34,470 bases of DNA from DASPFV01 sp035620975 (GTDB lineage: Bacteria; Acidobacteriota; Vicinamibacteria; Vicinamibacterales; 2-12-FULL-66-21): contig DASPFV010000052.1 of NCBI GenBank assembly GCA_035620975.1, forward strand, positions 1 to 34,470, given 5' to 3'. The position numbers and the translations under genes were made by a program. Of the stretch, positions 25,205 to 33,343 are shown in pieces. The notes beneath the pieces were generated by a model. The model had not been told where the DNA came from, searched no databases, and saw nothing but the letters and a program-made list of their open reading frames with translations. Every line of letters starts with the position of its first letter. Position 1 is the first letter of the stretch.

Positions 25205-26500
25205 GTGTCGATTCGTTTGCTGAGCGCCGCAGTTTCGGGGGCGGGTGCGATCGCATGCTTCGCGGCGTCCATCACCGCGGCCAACCCGGAAGCCGAGCGA
25301 TACTGGCCGCAGTGGCGCGGGCCCGACGGAACGGGCGCGTCCAGGCACGCGACGCCGCCGCTCGAGTGGAGCGAGACGAAGAACGTCAGGTGGAAGAAGG
25401 AGATTCCGGGGCGCGGCGCCGGAACGCCGGTGATCTGGGGCGACCGCGTCTTCCTGCTCACAGCCGTTCCCCTCAGCGGCGCCGGGGCGCCGGCGGCCTC
25501 GCCTCACAAGTACCTCGTGATGGCCCTCGATCGCCGCGACGGCCGCGTCCTCTGGGAGCGCGTCGCGCGTGAAGAAGCCCCGCACGAAGGCACGCACCAA
25601 GAACACGGCACCTGGGCTTCTCCCTCCGCCGTCACCGACGGGCAGCACGTGATCGCGTCGTTCGAGTCGCGCGGCATCTACGCCTACGACATGGACGGGA
25701 AGCCCGTCTGGCAGAAGGATCTCGGCGACAAGACCATGCGCAACCAGTTCGGCGAGGGCAGCACGCCCGCGCTGCATGGCAACACGCTGGTCGTCGTCTG
25801 GGATCACCAGGGCGAGTCGTTCATTGTCGCGCTCGACAAGCGCACGGGCGAGGAGCGCTGGCGCGCGGCGCGCGACGAGATCGACTCGTGGGCGACACCG
25901 CTCGTAGTCGAGCACGGTGGGCGGGCGCAGGTCGTGACGAGCGGCATGAAGCAGGTCCGCAGCTACGATCTCGAGACGGGGAAGCTGATCTGGTTCGGCG
26001 ACGGTCTCACGATGAATCCGATCCCCTCACCGGTGGCGGCCGAGGGGCTCGTGATCCTGACGAGCGGGTTCCGCGGCAACGACCTCCAGGCCGTGAAGCT
26101 GGCCGAGGCGAACGGCAACATCACGGGGTCGCCCGCGATCGCCTGGACGCTCGATCGCGATACGCCGTACGTGCCCTCGCCGCTGCTGTACGACGGGATG
26201 CTCTACCTGCTGAAGTCGAACTCCGGAATCGTCTCGGCGTTCGACGCGAAGACCGGGAAGCCGCACTACCAGGTGCAGCGCATCGAGGCGGTACCGAACG
26301 TGTTCGCGTCACCGGCGGCCGCCGCCGGGCGCATCTACATCCCCGGCCAGGAAGGCACGACCGTCGTCCTGCGGCACGGTCCGCAGTTCGAGGTGCTGGC
26401 CACCAACAAGCTCGACGACGGGTTCAACGCGTCCCCGGCGCTGGTCGAGAACGCCGTCTACCTTCGCGGCCACCGGTACCTGTACTGCCTCGCGGAGTAG
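25205..26500 (+). CDS. Exported PQQ-like beta-propeller repeat protein
   Basis: The 431-residue protein has a Sec signal (about 1-25) and the typical opening WPQWRGPDGTG (34-44). It continues as an eight-bladed quinoprotein-like propeller with recurring blade motifs: ALDRRDGRVLWER, AYDMDGKPVWQKD, ALDKRTGEERWRA, SYDLETGKLIWFG and AFDAKTGKPHYQ. It lacks the extra domains and obvious PQQ/Ca ligands of true dehydrogenases, so it is probably a periplasmic binding or scaffold protein. The GTG start at 25205 is supported by GGAGG at 25192-25196. It is convergent with the next gene across a 147 bp spacer. Confidence 0.9.
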   Translation: MSIRLLSAAVSGAGAIACFAASITAANPEAERYWPQWRGPDGTGASRHATPPLEWSETKNVRWKKEIPGRGAGTPVIWGDRVFLLTAVPLSGAGAPAASPHKYLVMALDRRDGRVLWERVAREEAPHEGTHQEHGTWASPSAVTDGQHVIASFESRGIYAYDMDGKPVWQKDLGDKTMRNQFGEGSTPALHGNTLVVVWDHQGESFIVALDKRTGEERWRAARDEIDSWATPLVVEHGGRAQVVTSGMKQVRSYDLETGKLIWFGDGLTMNPIPSPVAAEGLVILTSGFRGNDLQAVKLAEANGNITGSPAIAWTLDRDTPYVPSPLLYDGMLYLLKSNSGIVSAFDAKTGKPHYQVQRIEAVPNVFASPAAAAGRIYIPGQEGTTVVLRHGPQFEVLATNKLDDGFNASPALVENAVYLRGHRYLYCLAE

Positions 26501-26647
26501 CGCCGGGCACGGATCCGACAAGCAGGGCGGCGCGCCCCCGTCTGCAATGCCCGAGGCGTTGCAGCCGGCTGCGCTCCGGGCAACCGACCCTTCGCGACGC
26601 CGCGTCGAAACGCGTCTTCCTGCTCGCCGGGGCGCCCGGATTTCCTG

Positions 26648-28954
26648 CTACTCCTGCAGCCAGCGCGACACGTTGCCGCGGAGCCGGCTGACGTCTGCGT
26701 CCGGCTCGCCTGGCGGCAGCGCTAGGAAGTACTCGACGAGGGGTTGGTCGTCGGTGAGCACGGGGCCGACGCCGACGAAGCGGCGCATCTCGTCGGGCCC
26801 GGCTGAGTACAGTCCCAGGAGGCCGTCGGGATCGCTCGCGCCGATCGACGCGAGCGTGTCGCGGAACGCGGGATCCGAGAACCGGTCCTGCAGCGCGCTC
26901 TTGCTCAGCGCGAGCGGCTGTCGCGTGCCGACCATCAGGGTGCCACCCGCCCAGAGGGTGGCGTCCGGGAACACGGCCGTGAAGGTCCGCATGATCAGCT
27001 CGTACTGGGATCGGGGCCGGTGACCGATCCACTGCAGCATCAGGCCGTTCTGCTGGAGCGCGCGGCGTGCGAGCCGGAAGTACTCGACGGAGTAGAGATT
27101 CCCGGCGCCAGCGTGGAACGGCTGGATGATGTCGGCGGTGATGACGTCGTAGCGGGACGACGTCAGCAGCAGGAAGTTACGGCCGTCGTCCCGCCGTACT
27201 CGCACAATCGGGCGCTGGAGCAGATTGCCGTTCACGTGGCTGAACCACCGGGCAGCGCGGATCACGCTCGACGAGAGCTCCACGACTTCGACCGATCCCT
27301 TCGCTACGGCGGCGACCGCGCCTGCCGTGGCGCCGCCACCCAGCCCGATCACGAGCGCCGACCGCGGATCGGGGTGCAGCGCCATCGCCAGGGTCCCAAT
27401 CTGACGGTGCACGGCAATCATGTCGGATGAATCGTTGGCCTGATGGAGCCCATCGAGGTACAGCGTGCGGCGCGCGCCGCGCGCGTGGACGCTGACGGTG
27501 GCCTGTGCGCCTTCTTCGCGCCAGAGCACCCGCTCGCCGGGATAACGGCGGGCGAGCACGGCATCGAGCGGGTCCCGGACGGCGGACGCGCCGGCGGCGA
27601 ACACCAGCAGCGACGCTGCGGCGGCAGCGACCCGGCGCGCCTGCGGCTGGTCCGCCGCGGCGAGCAGGTAGTGGCCCGTGAGGACGCTCAGCGCGGCGAG
27701 CAGGATCAGGCTCGGGCGAGACCCGATCAGGGGGATGATCACGAATCCCGCCGCCAGGGCGCCGCCGATGCCGCCGCACACGTTCACCGCGTAGAACCGG
27801 GCAACCAGGTCGCCGAGGCGCGCGTGTTCCCTGTCGTGCCCGCTGACCCAGCAGTGCAGGCCGATCGGGAACGCAGCGCCCATCAGGAGGCTCGTCGGGA
27901 GCATCGCCAGCGCGCTGGCCTGCAGAGTCGCGCCGGTGCGCCACCCTGCCGCGTAGCTCCAGCCGAGTCCGGCCATCGAGAAGAGCGCGCTCGCGCCGAT
28001 GGCGATCTCCAGCCAGGCAAGTCGCGCCACCCAGTCACGCTCCCGCCGGAGCAGCGGCGTCGCAATCGCGCTTCCGGCCGCGATCCCTCCCAGCACGACC
28101 GCCAGCATCGTCGTGAAGACGTAAATCGTCGCGGGCAGGAAGAGCAGGAGCATGCGGAACCAGACGACTTCCAGGGCGAGCGCGACGAAACCCGAGACGC
28201 CGAAGGCGACGAGGACGCGCCGCCGTGCGCGCCGGAGCGTGGCGGACGGTTCGTGTGGCCCGACTGCCTCACCGGCTGGATCTCCCGTCGGCCGGTGCGA
28301 TGTCAGCTCACGGAGGATCGCGAGCACACCGACCGACACGCTGATGGCAGCGGCGATTTCGAGCGTCGCCGCAATTCCGACGCCGGCGATGAGGTAGTAC
28401 CCGGCCGCGATGGTGCCGATGACGGCTCCGGTGGTGTTGAGGGCGTAGAGCAGCGCCGCCCGCGGGGCGAACTCCGAGGGGGTCGCGGACGCGGCGCGCA
28501 GCACCAGGGGAAGGGTGGCGCCCATCAGCGTCGTCGGCACGATCAGCACTGCAGCCGAACCCGCCAGCCGCGCCAGGGTGAGCGCGGCCGGGGAGTCGGG
28601 CACTGCCGCGTGGACGCGCTGATACGCTGCCGTCAGCCAGTCAAGCGCCGCCGGCGTGGCCAGCGCCGTGAGGCCAATCAGGATCTCGGCGGCACCAAAC
28701 CACAACAAGCGGCGGCGGGTCCGGTCGGCAATCCGGCCGGCCAGGAGCGCGCCAGCCGCGAGCCCTGCCATGAAGCTCGCCAGGACCGTGCTGGCCGAAT
28801 AGATCGTCACGCCGAACACGAGACCGAGGAGCCGAAGCCAGAGCGACTGGTAGACGAGCGCGCTGAACCCCGAAGCCAGGAACAGCACCGCGAGCAGCCA
28901 GATGTCCGTCCGGGTCACCCGCGCTCGGGGTAATGCGGTACCCGCCGTCGTCAC
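26648..28954 (-). CDS. Fused MFS-like / spermidine synthase-like membrane protein
   Basis: The 768-residue protein starts at GTG 28954. Residues 1-455 contain about 12-14 membrane helices in two halves, each opening with a similar SGFSALVYQ / SGFVALALE motif (28-36, 254-262). Residues 480-720 form a soluble spermidine-synthase-type Rossmann domain with VIGLGGGATAGA (535-546), VEVVELSSSV (555-564), RRDDGRNFL (587-595) and DVITADII (603-610). Such fusions are common in Acidobacteriota and deltaproteobacteria. Aminopropyl transfer is unproven and no decarboxylase for SAM is nearby, so the true substrate is open. The membrane half may deliver or receive it. Confidence 0.88.
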   Translation of the reverse strand: MTTAGTALPRARVTRTDIWLLAVLFLASGFSALVYQSLWLRLLGLVFGVTIYSASTVLASFMAGLAAGALLAGRIADRTRRRLLWFGAAEILIGLTALATPAALDWLTAAYQRVHAAVPDSPAALTLARLAGSAAVLIVPTTLMGATLPLVLRAASATPSEFAPRAALLYALNTTGAVIGTIAAGYYLIAGVGIAATLEIAAAISVSVGVLAILRELTSHRPTGDPAGEAVGPHEPSATLRRARRRVLVAFGVSGFVALALEVVWFRMLLLFLPATIYVFTTMLAVVLGGIAAGSAIATPLLRRERDWVARLAWLEIAIGASALFSMAGLGWSYAAGWRTGATLQASALAMLPTSLLMGAAFPIGLHCWVSGHDREHARLGDLVARFYAVNVCGGIGGALAAGFVIIPLIGSRPSLILLAALSVLTGHYLLAAADQPQARRVAAAAASLLVFAAGASAVRDPLDAVLARRYPGERVLWREEGAQATVSVHARGARRTLYLDGLHQANDSSDMIAVHRQIGTLAMALHPDPRSALVIGLGGGATAGAVAAVAKGSVEVVELSSSVIRAARWFSHVNGNLLQRPIVRVRRDDGRNFLLLTSSRYDVITADIIQPFHAGAGNLYSVEYFRLARRALQQNGLMLQWIGHRPRSQYELIMRTFTAVFPDATLWAGGTLMVGTRQPLALSKSALQDRFSDPAFRDTLASIGASDPDGLLGLYSAGPDEMRRFVGVGPVLTDDQPLVEYFLALPPGEPDADVSRLRGNVSRWLQE

Positions 28955-29053
28955 GCGCCGTCCTTGCCCGAGAGGCGAAGACCGGGCGCTGACGGCCGCC
29001 CGTCGAGCCCGGACGCCGTCGCCGGCCAGAGCGCCGGCACGAGGGTTCCCGTG

Positions 29054-29077
29054 CAGGATGCGCCTTCGTGCATCCTG
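29054..29077 (-). terminator. Hairpin directly after the S9 peptidase stop codon
   Basis: A 10 bp stem (CAGGATGCGC / GTGCATCCTG, one G-T pair) with a CTTC loop on the plus strand begins at the base after the peptidase TGA (29078-29080). No T-run follows on the minus strand, so classical Rho-independent action is unlikely. RNA 3'-end stabilisation or a Rho-assisted end is possible. Confidence 0.45.
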
Positions 29078-31240
29078 TCAGCGCGCCTGCGCATCGTAGG
29101 TGCCGGCATCCTTCTGCAGCAGCCACTTGTCGAACCAGCCGACGATGTGCTGGAGACGTTCGACGCGATGCCAGGGCTTGCCCGATCGGGAGAGGTCGTG
29201 GTTCTCCCCAGGGAAGCGCACCATCACAGTCGGGCGCTTCAGGTATTTGAGGGCGCGGAACAGCTCCTCGCCGCCAGCCGCCGGCGGCGTGCGCCAGTCC
29301 TCGTCCCCGAGGATGAACATGAGCGGGGTCTGTATCTTCGCCACGTGGGTGATGGGCGATCGACGGGCGAAGTCTGCCGGGTCCTCGAACGGCGGCTTGC
29401 GGAACCAGGTCGGCGTATACAGCGTGAAATCCGCGGTGTACCAGAAGCTCGTCCAGTCCGAGATGTCCCGCTGGCTCACGGCAGCCTTGAACCGGGTCGT
29501 CTGCGTGACCACCCAGTTGGTCAGCAGCCCGCCGCCGCTGCCGCCGGTGACGCCGAGACGCGTCTCGTCGATGTAGCCGCGCTTGAGGACCTCGTCGACG
29601 CCCGCCATCAGGTCGCGGTAATCATCGCCCGGATACGCGAACTGGATGATATTGCCGAAGTCCTGGCCGTAGTTCGAGCTGCCACGCGGGTTCGTGTAGA
29701 GGACGACGTATCCCCTGGCAGCCATCCACTGGAACTCGTGCGTGAACGTGTTGCCGTAGGCCGCGTGCGGACCTCCGTGAATCTGAAGGATGAGGGGGTA
29801 CTTGCGCGAGGCGTCGAAGGAGGGTGGCTTCTGGATCCAGCCCTGGATCCGCCTGCCGTCGAAGCTCGTGTACCAGATCTCCTCGGGCTCGTTCATGCTC
29901 AAGTCCGAGAACAGGCGATCGTTGAACGAGGTGAGCCGGCGGGGTGGAGCGTCGGCTCCGCCCGTGTCCAGGACATGCAGGTCACCGATCGCAGTGGGTG
30001 TCGACCGGACGAACGCCATCAAGCGGCCCGCCGTGTCGGCCGTATATGACATCACCTCGTGGCTCCCCGACGTGAGGGGGGCGATCCTGCCTGAGGTGAC
30101 GTCCACCCGTGCGAGGTTTGCGTCCCCGCGCTCGCCGAGCCTGATGAGCACGCTCCGTCCGTCGCCGGTCCAGGCTGGTGCCGCGGGATGCTGCCCGCGT
30201 GGGGCGCGCTGATCCCCGGCGATCGAGCCACCGATGTCGAAGTCGTACGCCGTCGTCAGGTTGCGGGGCGCGGCACCGGGGCGGTCGACGACGAAAAGGT
30301 CCGGCTGAGAATAGGAACGCTCAGGCGAGCCGTGAAGGATGCCGACGAACGCGAAGCGTTGCCCGTCAGGTGCCTCGGCGTAGCTGCCAATCGTGCCCTC
30401 GATGCTGGCGACCAGACTCGGCTCCCCGCCGGCGCGAGGCGCAGAGTAGAGATCGGCATCCCTGGGGAAGTAGTAGGACTCTTTTTGCCGGTTGGAGACG
30501 AAGTAGATCCGGCTTCCATCGATCGACCAGCTGTGATTGCCCGCCGGAAACTCGCCCGGCGTGACCAGCCGGGGCTCAGCCGGTGTGTCGCTGCCGCGTT
30601 CGGGGACGGGCACGGTCCAGACCCTCGAGGGCCGATCGCGATCGACGTAACCCCATCCCGAGACACCGTTGGCGCGGTACACGGCCTCGGTGATGACGCG
30701 GACGTCGCTCTCACGGGGGGTCTCGCCAGTCTTGGCTTCGGCCTTCTTCTTCTCGAAGTCCTGTGGCCGCGCTCCCGAGCTGAACGCGATCGTCCGGCCA
30801 TCGGGCGCCCACGCCGGGTTGGCGGCCCCGCGGGGCATGTCGGTGAGCGGCCACGGCTCGCCGCCGTTCATGTCGAGGACGAACACCTGCGGCGGCTGCG
30901 GGCGGCCGTCCTGCTCGACGGAGCGGACGAACGCCAGCCGGCGGCCGTCCCTCGCCCATCGAGGCGACGTGTCGCGCGTCCCGGACGTCAGCGGGCGGGG
31001 TTCCCCGCTGCCGTCGGCCTTCACGATCCAGATCGCCGAGTCGTAGGTGTCCTGGCGCTCGTCGACCGTGACCCGGACGAAGGCCACCTGTGATCCGTCC
31101 GGGGAAATCTGCGGATCGGCAACCCACACGAAGGCGTAAAGATCGCGCTCCGAGATCGGTCGCCGTTGCGCAAGGCCGGGCAGGGCTGTGGCGGCAATCA
31201 CCACCAGCCCGATCAGCGCGAGACGGACATGTCGCGTCAT
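29078..31240 (-). CDS. Secreted S9 family peptidase (prolyl oligopeptidase/DPP-like)
   Basis: The 720-residue protein has a Sec signal (1-25, ending LPGLAQ). A beta-propeller with WD40/TolB-like repeats (about 40-440) is seen from motifs such as PQISPDGSQVAFVR and PAWAPDGRTIAFSS. The catalytic alpha/beta hydrolase domain (about 455-710) has GGSGGG (566-571, Ser568), GDEDWRTPP (645-653, Asp) and GENHDLS (678-684, His681), and IHGGPHAAYG forms the oxyanion region. It should cleave short peptides in the periplasm or outside. ATG 31240 has GAGGAG close upstream and gives a clean signal peptide; a longer frame to 31426 has no such features. It is 123 nt downstream of the MFS-fusion start, same strand. 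Confidence 0.93.
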   Translation of the reverse strand: MTRHVRLALIGLVVIAATALPGLAQRRPISERDLYAFVWVADPQISPDGSQVAFVRVTVDERQDTYDSAIWIVKADGSGEPRPLTSGTRDTSPRWARDGRRLAFVRSVEQDGRPQPPQVFVLDMNGGEPWPLTDMPRGAANPAWAPDGRTIAFSSGARPQDFEKKKAEAKTGETPRESDVRVITEAVYRANGVSGWGYVDRDRPSRVWTVPVPERGSDTPAEPRLVTPGEFPAGNHSWSIDGSRIYFVSNRQKESYYFPRDADLYSAPRAGGEPSLVASIEGTIGSYAEAPDGQRFAFVGILHGSPERSYSQPDLFVVDRPGAAPRNLTTAYDFDIGGSIAGDQRAPRGQHPAAPAWTGDGRSVLIRLGERGDANLARVDVTSGRIAPLTSGSHEVMSYTADTAGRLMAFVRSTPTAIGDLHVLDTGGADAPPRRLTSFNDRLFSDLSMNEPEEIWYTSFDGRRIQGWIQKPPSFDASRKYPLILQIHGGPHAAYGNTFTHEFQWMAARGYVVLYTNPRGSSNYGQDFGNIIQFAYPGDDYRDLMAGVDEVLKRGYIDETRLGVTGGSGGGLLTNWVVTQTTRFKAAVSQRDISDWTSFWYTADFTLYTPTWFRKPPFEDPADFARRSPITHVAKIQTPLMFILGDEDWRTPPAAGGEELFRALKYLKRPTVMVRFPGENHDLSRSGKPWHRVERLQHIVGWFDKWLLQKDAGTYDAQAR

Positions 31241-31409
31241 CTGAGCTCCTCGAAACTGCGTTCGCGAGACGCCGGTCGCGGCTCGCCGTGAACGGATTGG
31301 AAGGCAGCATGATACCTGCGGCACGCGGGCGGAGGCGACCGTCGTGAAAAAAGGGCCGGGAGGGCCTGATGGCGACGAGCCAAGCAGCCGATAGTGCTCA
31401 GCGGCGAGC

Positions 31410-31748
31410 ATGATCTGGTATTTCACGCGGGGAGCGGCGCAGATCGACGTGGAGGTCCGGCGGCGTCTCCACGGCGGCGGCTACATGCTCGAGGTGACCT
31501 ACCCGAACGGAACCGAGCTGATCGAGCAATTCGACGATCCCGCGCGCCTGGTGACGCGCACGCTCGGCGTTCACCAGAAGCTCATCGAAGACGGCTGGAT
31601 GCCCGCCAGCCCGCTCGGCGGTCAGGCGGCCGTCCCCAAGCGCCACCACCGGCGCAGGAGCCTGCGCTACGCCTACCTCGCCCGCCGGGTCGCAGCACGC
31701 GTCCACCGGAGCATCACCCGGCGCCTCGCCGCCGCCTTCGGCCTCTGA
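31410..31748 (+). CDS. Small conserved-looking hypothetical protein
   Basis: I do not recognise a named family for this 112-residue protein. The N-terminal half (IDVEVRRRLHGGGYMLEVTYPNGTELIEQFDDPARLVTRT) is split here by eye into three beta strands and a helix; key pieces are YMLEVTYPNGTE and EDGWMP. The last 35 residues are Arg/His-rich (RHHRRRSLRYAYLARR) and probably basic helical, perhaps contacting nucleic acid or membrane phosphates. It stands alone between the S9 peptidase promoter side and the lipoprotein gene. No clear Shine-Dalgarno is seen. The balanced composition of the first 75 residues argues that it is a real gene. Confidence 0.6.
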   Translation: MIWYFTRGAAQIDVEVRRRLHGGGYMLEVTYPNGTELIEQFDDPARLVTRTLGVHQKLIEDGWMPASPLGGQAAVPKRHHRRRSLRYAYLARRVAARVHRSITRRLAAAFGL

Positions 31749-31812
31749 CCTCTGCAGCCGGGCGCATCTCGATCACCGAGGGCGCTCACCAGCGAGTCTC
31801 GAAGCGTCCCGT

Positions 31813-32223
31813 TCAATCCGCGTAGATCGCTGCGAGCAGCATGAGGATTCCGAGCGCGGCTCCGGCGCCGACGGCGGCGCCGATCGCGATCGCCTTGCCC
31901 ATCCCGCCATTGGGCTGATCGGCCTCGATTCCCCGCAGCGTGTCGAGCGAAATCTCCAGGGGCGGCTCAGGCACCCGTACTCGCGGGTGCAGCACCACCT
32001 GGTCGCCCGTGACCCGCAGCAGTGTGCCCCTGATCCGCTGACCGCTGTCGAGCGTCACGACGACGCGTGAGCCGGCGGGTAGCTGCCGGGCAAGGTCCCC
32101 AAGCACCTCGCGGGTGACCTGGTCCGGCACCGTCCGCACGCCCGCCTGACGCACCGCAGCCGGCGCAGTGGCGCAGCCGGAGGCGAGGGAGGTGCAGAGT
32201 GCGACGACGGCGGCGGTTCTCAT
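31813..32223 (-). CDS. Small lipoprotein with C-terminal membrane segment
   Basis: The 136-residue protein begins with a lipoprotein signal (MRTAAVVALCTSLASGC; lipobox LASGC, Cys17). A central region (about 40-95) has short strands, RVVVTLDSGQRIRGTLLRV, reminiscent of an SH3/Sm-like barrel. It closes with a Gly/Ala-rich hydrophobic segment (GMGKAIAIGAAVGAGAALGI, about 107-126). It is probably anchored in the outer or inner membrane facing the periplasm; function unknown. ATG 32223 has GGAG upstream. It follows the outer-membrane barrel gene on the same strand, with heptamer repeats filling the 67 nt gap. Confidence 0.75.
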   Translation of the reverse strand: MRTAAVVALCTSLASGCATAPAAVRQAGVRTVPDQVTREVLGDLARQLPAGSRVVVTLDSGQRIRGTLLRVTGDQVVLHPRVRVPEPPLEISLDTLRGIEADQPNGGMGKAIAIGAAVGAGAALGILMLLAAIYAD

Positions 32224-32234
32224 GTACAACTCCG

Positions 32235-32294
32235 GGTTCATGGTTCGGTTCAGGGTTCCTGGTTCATGGTTCCAGGTTCGGTTCTTCGGCTCAG
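32235..32294 (-). repeat. Heptamer repeats NNGAACC (family C) between two minus-strand genes
   Basis: Plus-strand units are GGTTCAT, GGTTC, GGTTCAG, GGTTCCT, GGTTCAT, GGTTCCA, GGTTC and GGTTCTT, ending with GGCTCAG, which overlaps the barrel stop codon (TGA at 32291-32293). On the minus strand the consensus is NNGAACC, one base from the NNGAGCC of family B. It fills the spacer before the lipoprotein ribosome-binding site. Confidence 0.9.
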
Positions 32295-32947
32295 AAGTCC
32301 ACACCGACACCGGCGCGGAGCAGCGCGCTTTCGATCTCGTCCCTGAAGCCGATCCGCAGGTCCAGCCGGAAAAACGTCCGCTGGGTCAGGTACGCTTTGA
32401 ATCCGATCTGCCCGAAGGGCCGGGCGACGACCTCGGTCACCGCCGGAAAGACCCCGGGCTGGAACACGCCGCGCGATCCGCGCGTGAGCGGGTCGTACCC
32501 ATACAGCGGCTCGTCCGCGCGCCGGGTTTCTTCCCAGGTCAACTCGACGCCTGCACCAAGGTGCGGGTGGAACCAGACGTTGCGGTAGAACTGGTACTGC
32601 TGCACGACAGCCAGAACTCGCGAATCGATGTCGTAGCGCGAGGTCCCGTACAAGGGCACCCCATTTACGACCACGACGTTCGGTGCGTAGAACCGGGCGG
32701 TCGAGATGAGGCCGGCTTCGATTTCGGTTTTCAGGTGGTCGGTCCAGTACCACCCGGCGCCGGCCGCGACGGAGGCAATCCCGTTCTCCCAGCGATCGTA
32801 GGAGCTGGCGTCGGGCAGCCTGGCACTCAGCCATCCGACGGTGCCAAGCACGTCGGCACGGGTCACCGGCTGCCGAGTCACGGGCTGCGCGGCCGTGACG
32901 GCCGCCGCGGCGAGCACGGCCACGGTCAGCGCCAGAATCCGGGTCAT
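32291..32947 (-). CDS. Outer-membrane beta-barrel-like protein
   Basis: The 218-residue protein has a Sec signal (about 1-22, ending VTAAQ). Alternating hydrophobic/polar strands follow with many aromatics (GAGWYWTDHLKTEIEAG, QQYQFYRNVWFHPHLGAGVE, TFFRLDLRIGF), and it ends in Phe (AGVGVDF), as integral outer-membrane proteins usually do. It is probably a small barrel of about eight strands; its function is unknown. ATG 32947 is used although the GGAGG lies only 2 nt away; an in-frame TTG at 32956 is the alternative. It is likely co-transcribed with the lipoprotein downstream. Confidence 0.78.
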   Translation of the reverse strand: MTRILALTVAVLAAAAVTAAQPVTRQPVTRADVLGTVGWLSARLPDASSYDRWENGIASVAAGAGWYWTDHLKTEIEAGLISTARFYAPNVVVVNGVPLYGTSRYDIDSRVLAVVQQYQFYRNVWFHPHLGAGVELTWEETRRADEPLYGYDPLTRGSRGVFQPGVFPAVTEVVARPFGQIGFKAYLTQRTFFRLDLRIGFRDEIESALLRAGVGVDF

Positions 32948-32985
32948 ACCCTCCAAGGCGACAAACGGCCACCGGGGGGCTCAGA

Positions 32986-33082
32986 CGGCCACGGAACCAC
33001 ACGGAAAAACGGCCACGGAATAACGGCCGCGGAAAAACGGCCACGGAAAAACGGCCACGGAAAAACACGGAAGAACACGGAA
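32986..33082 (+). repeat. Family A repeat cluster 4 (14 bp units)
   Basis: Units near CCACGGAAAAACGG repeat every 14 bp on the plus strand, passing into CACGGAAGAA units at the right end. The final 28 nt (33055-33082) is the left arm of an inverted repeat with 33172-33199. It lies upstream of the barrel gene. The non-coding stretch 32948-33343 otherwise holds only cluster 5 and an 89 nt spacer. Confidence 0.93.
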
Positions 33083-33171
33083 ATACAGGGGGGATTCTCG
33101 AAGTCCGCCGCGCAGCCGTATGCCTCACACGGAATGCACAGAGCGCTTTCTCAAACGTATAGCCTTACCGG

Positions 33172-33317
33172 TTCCGTGTTCTTCCGTGTTCTTCCGTGGC
33201 GGTTCTTCCGTGGCGGTTCTTCCGTGGCGGTTCTTCCGTGGCGGTTCTTCTGTGGCCGTTCTTCCGTGGCGGTTGGTCCGTTTTTTTCCGTGGCGGTGGG
33301 TCCGTGCTTTTCCGTGG
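33172..33317 (-). repeat. Family A repeat cluster 5 (six 14 bp units plus flanks)
   Basis: On the plus strand GGCGGTTCTTCCGT is repeated from 33198 in six consecutive 14 bp windows to 33281. The first three are identical and the rest have one to three changes. Irregular TCCGTGG units continue to 33317. Minus-strand unit: ACGGAAGAACCGCC. It starts 26 nt after the stop codon of the pseudo-receiver gene. Confidence 0.95.
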
Positions 33318-33343
33318 CGCCGGTCGGTGTGGGACGGTGGCCG

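Noticed and set aside
24563..25915. 450-codon minus-strand frame
   Set aside because: It crosses two plus-strand genes with clear domains and the spacer between them; its composition is typical of a shadow frame.
27443..28933. 496-codon plus-strand frame
   Set aside because: It is antisense to the MFS/spermidine-synthase fusion, low complexity (Arg/Glu/Gln/His) and without motifs.
32231..32290. tRNA T-loop (GGTTC) signal
   Set aside because: GGTTC occurs in tandem heptamers with no acceptor or anticodon stems.
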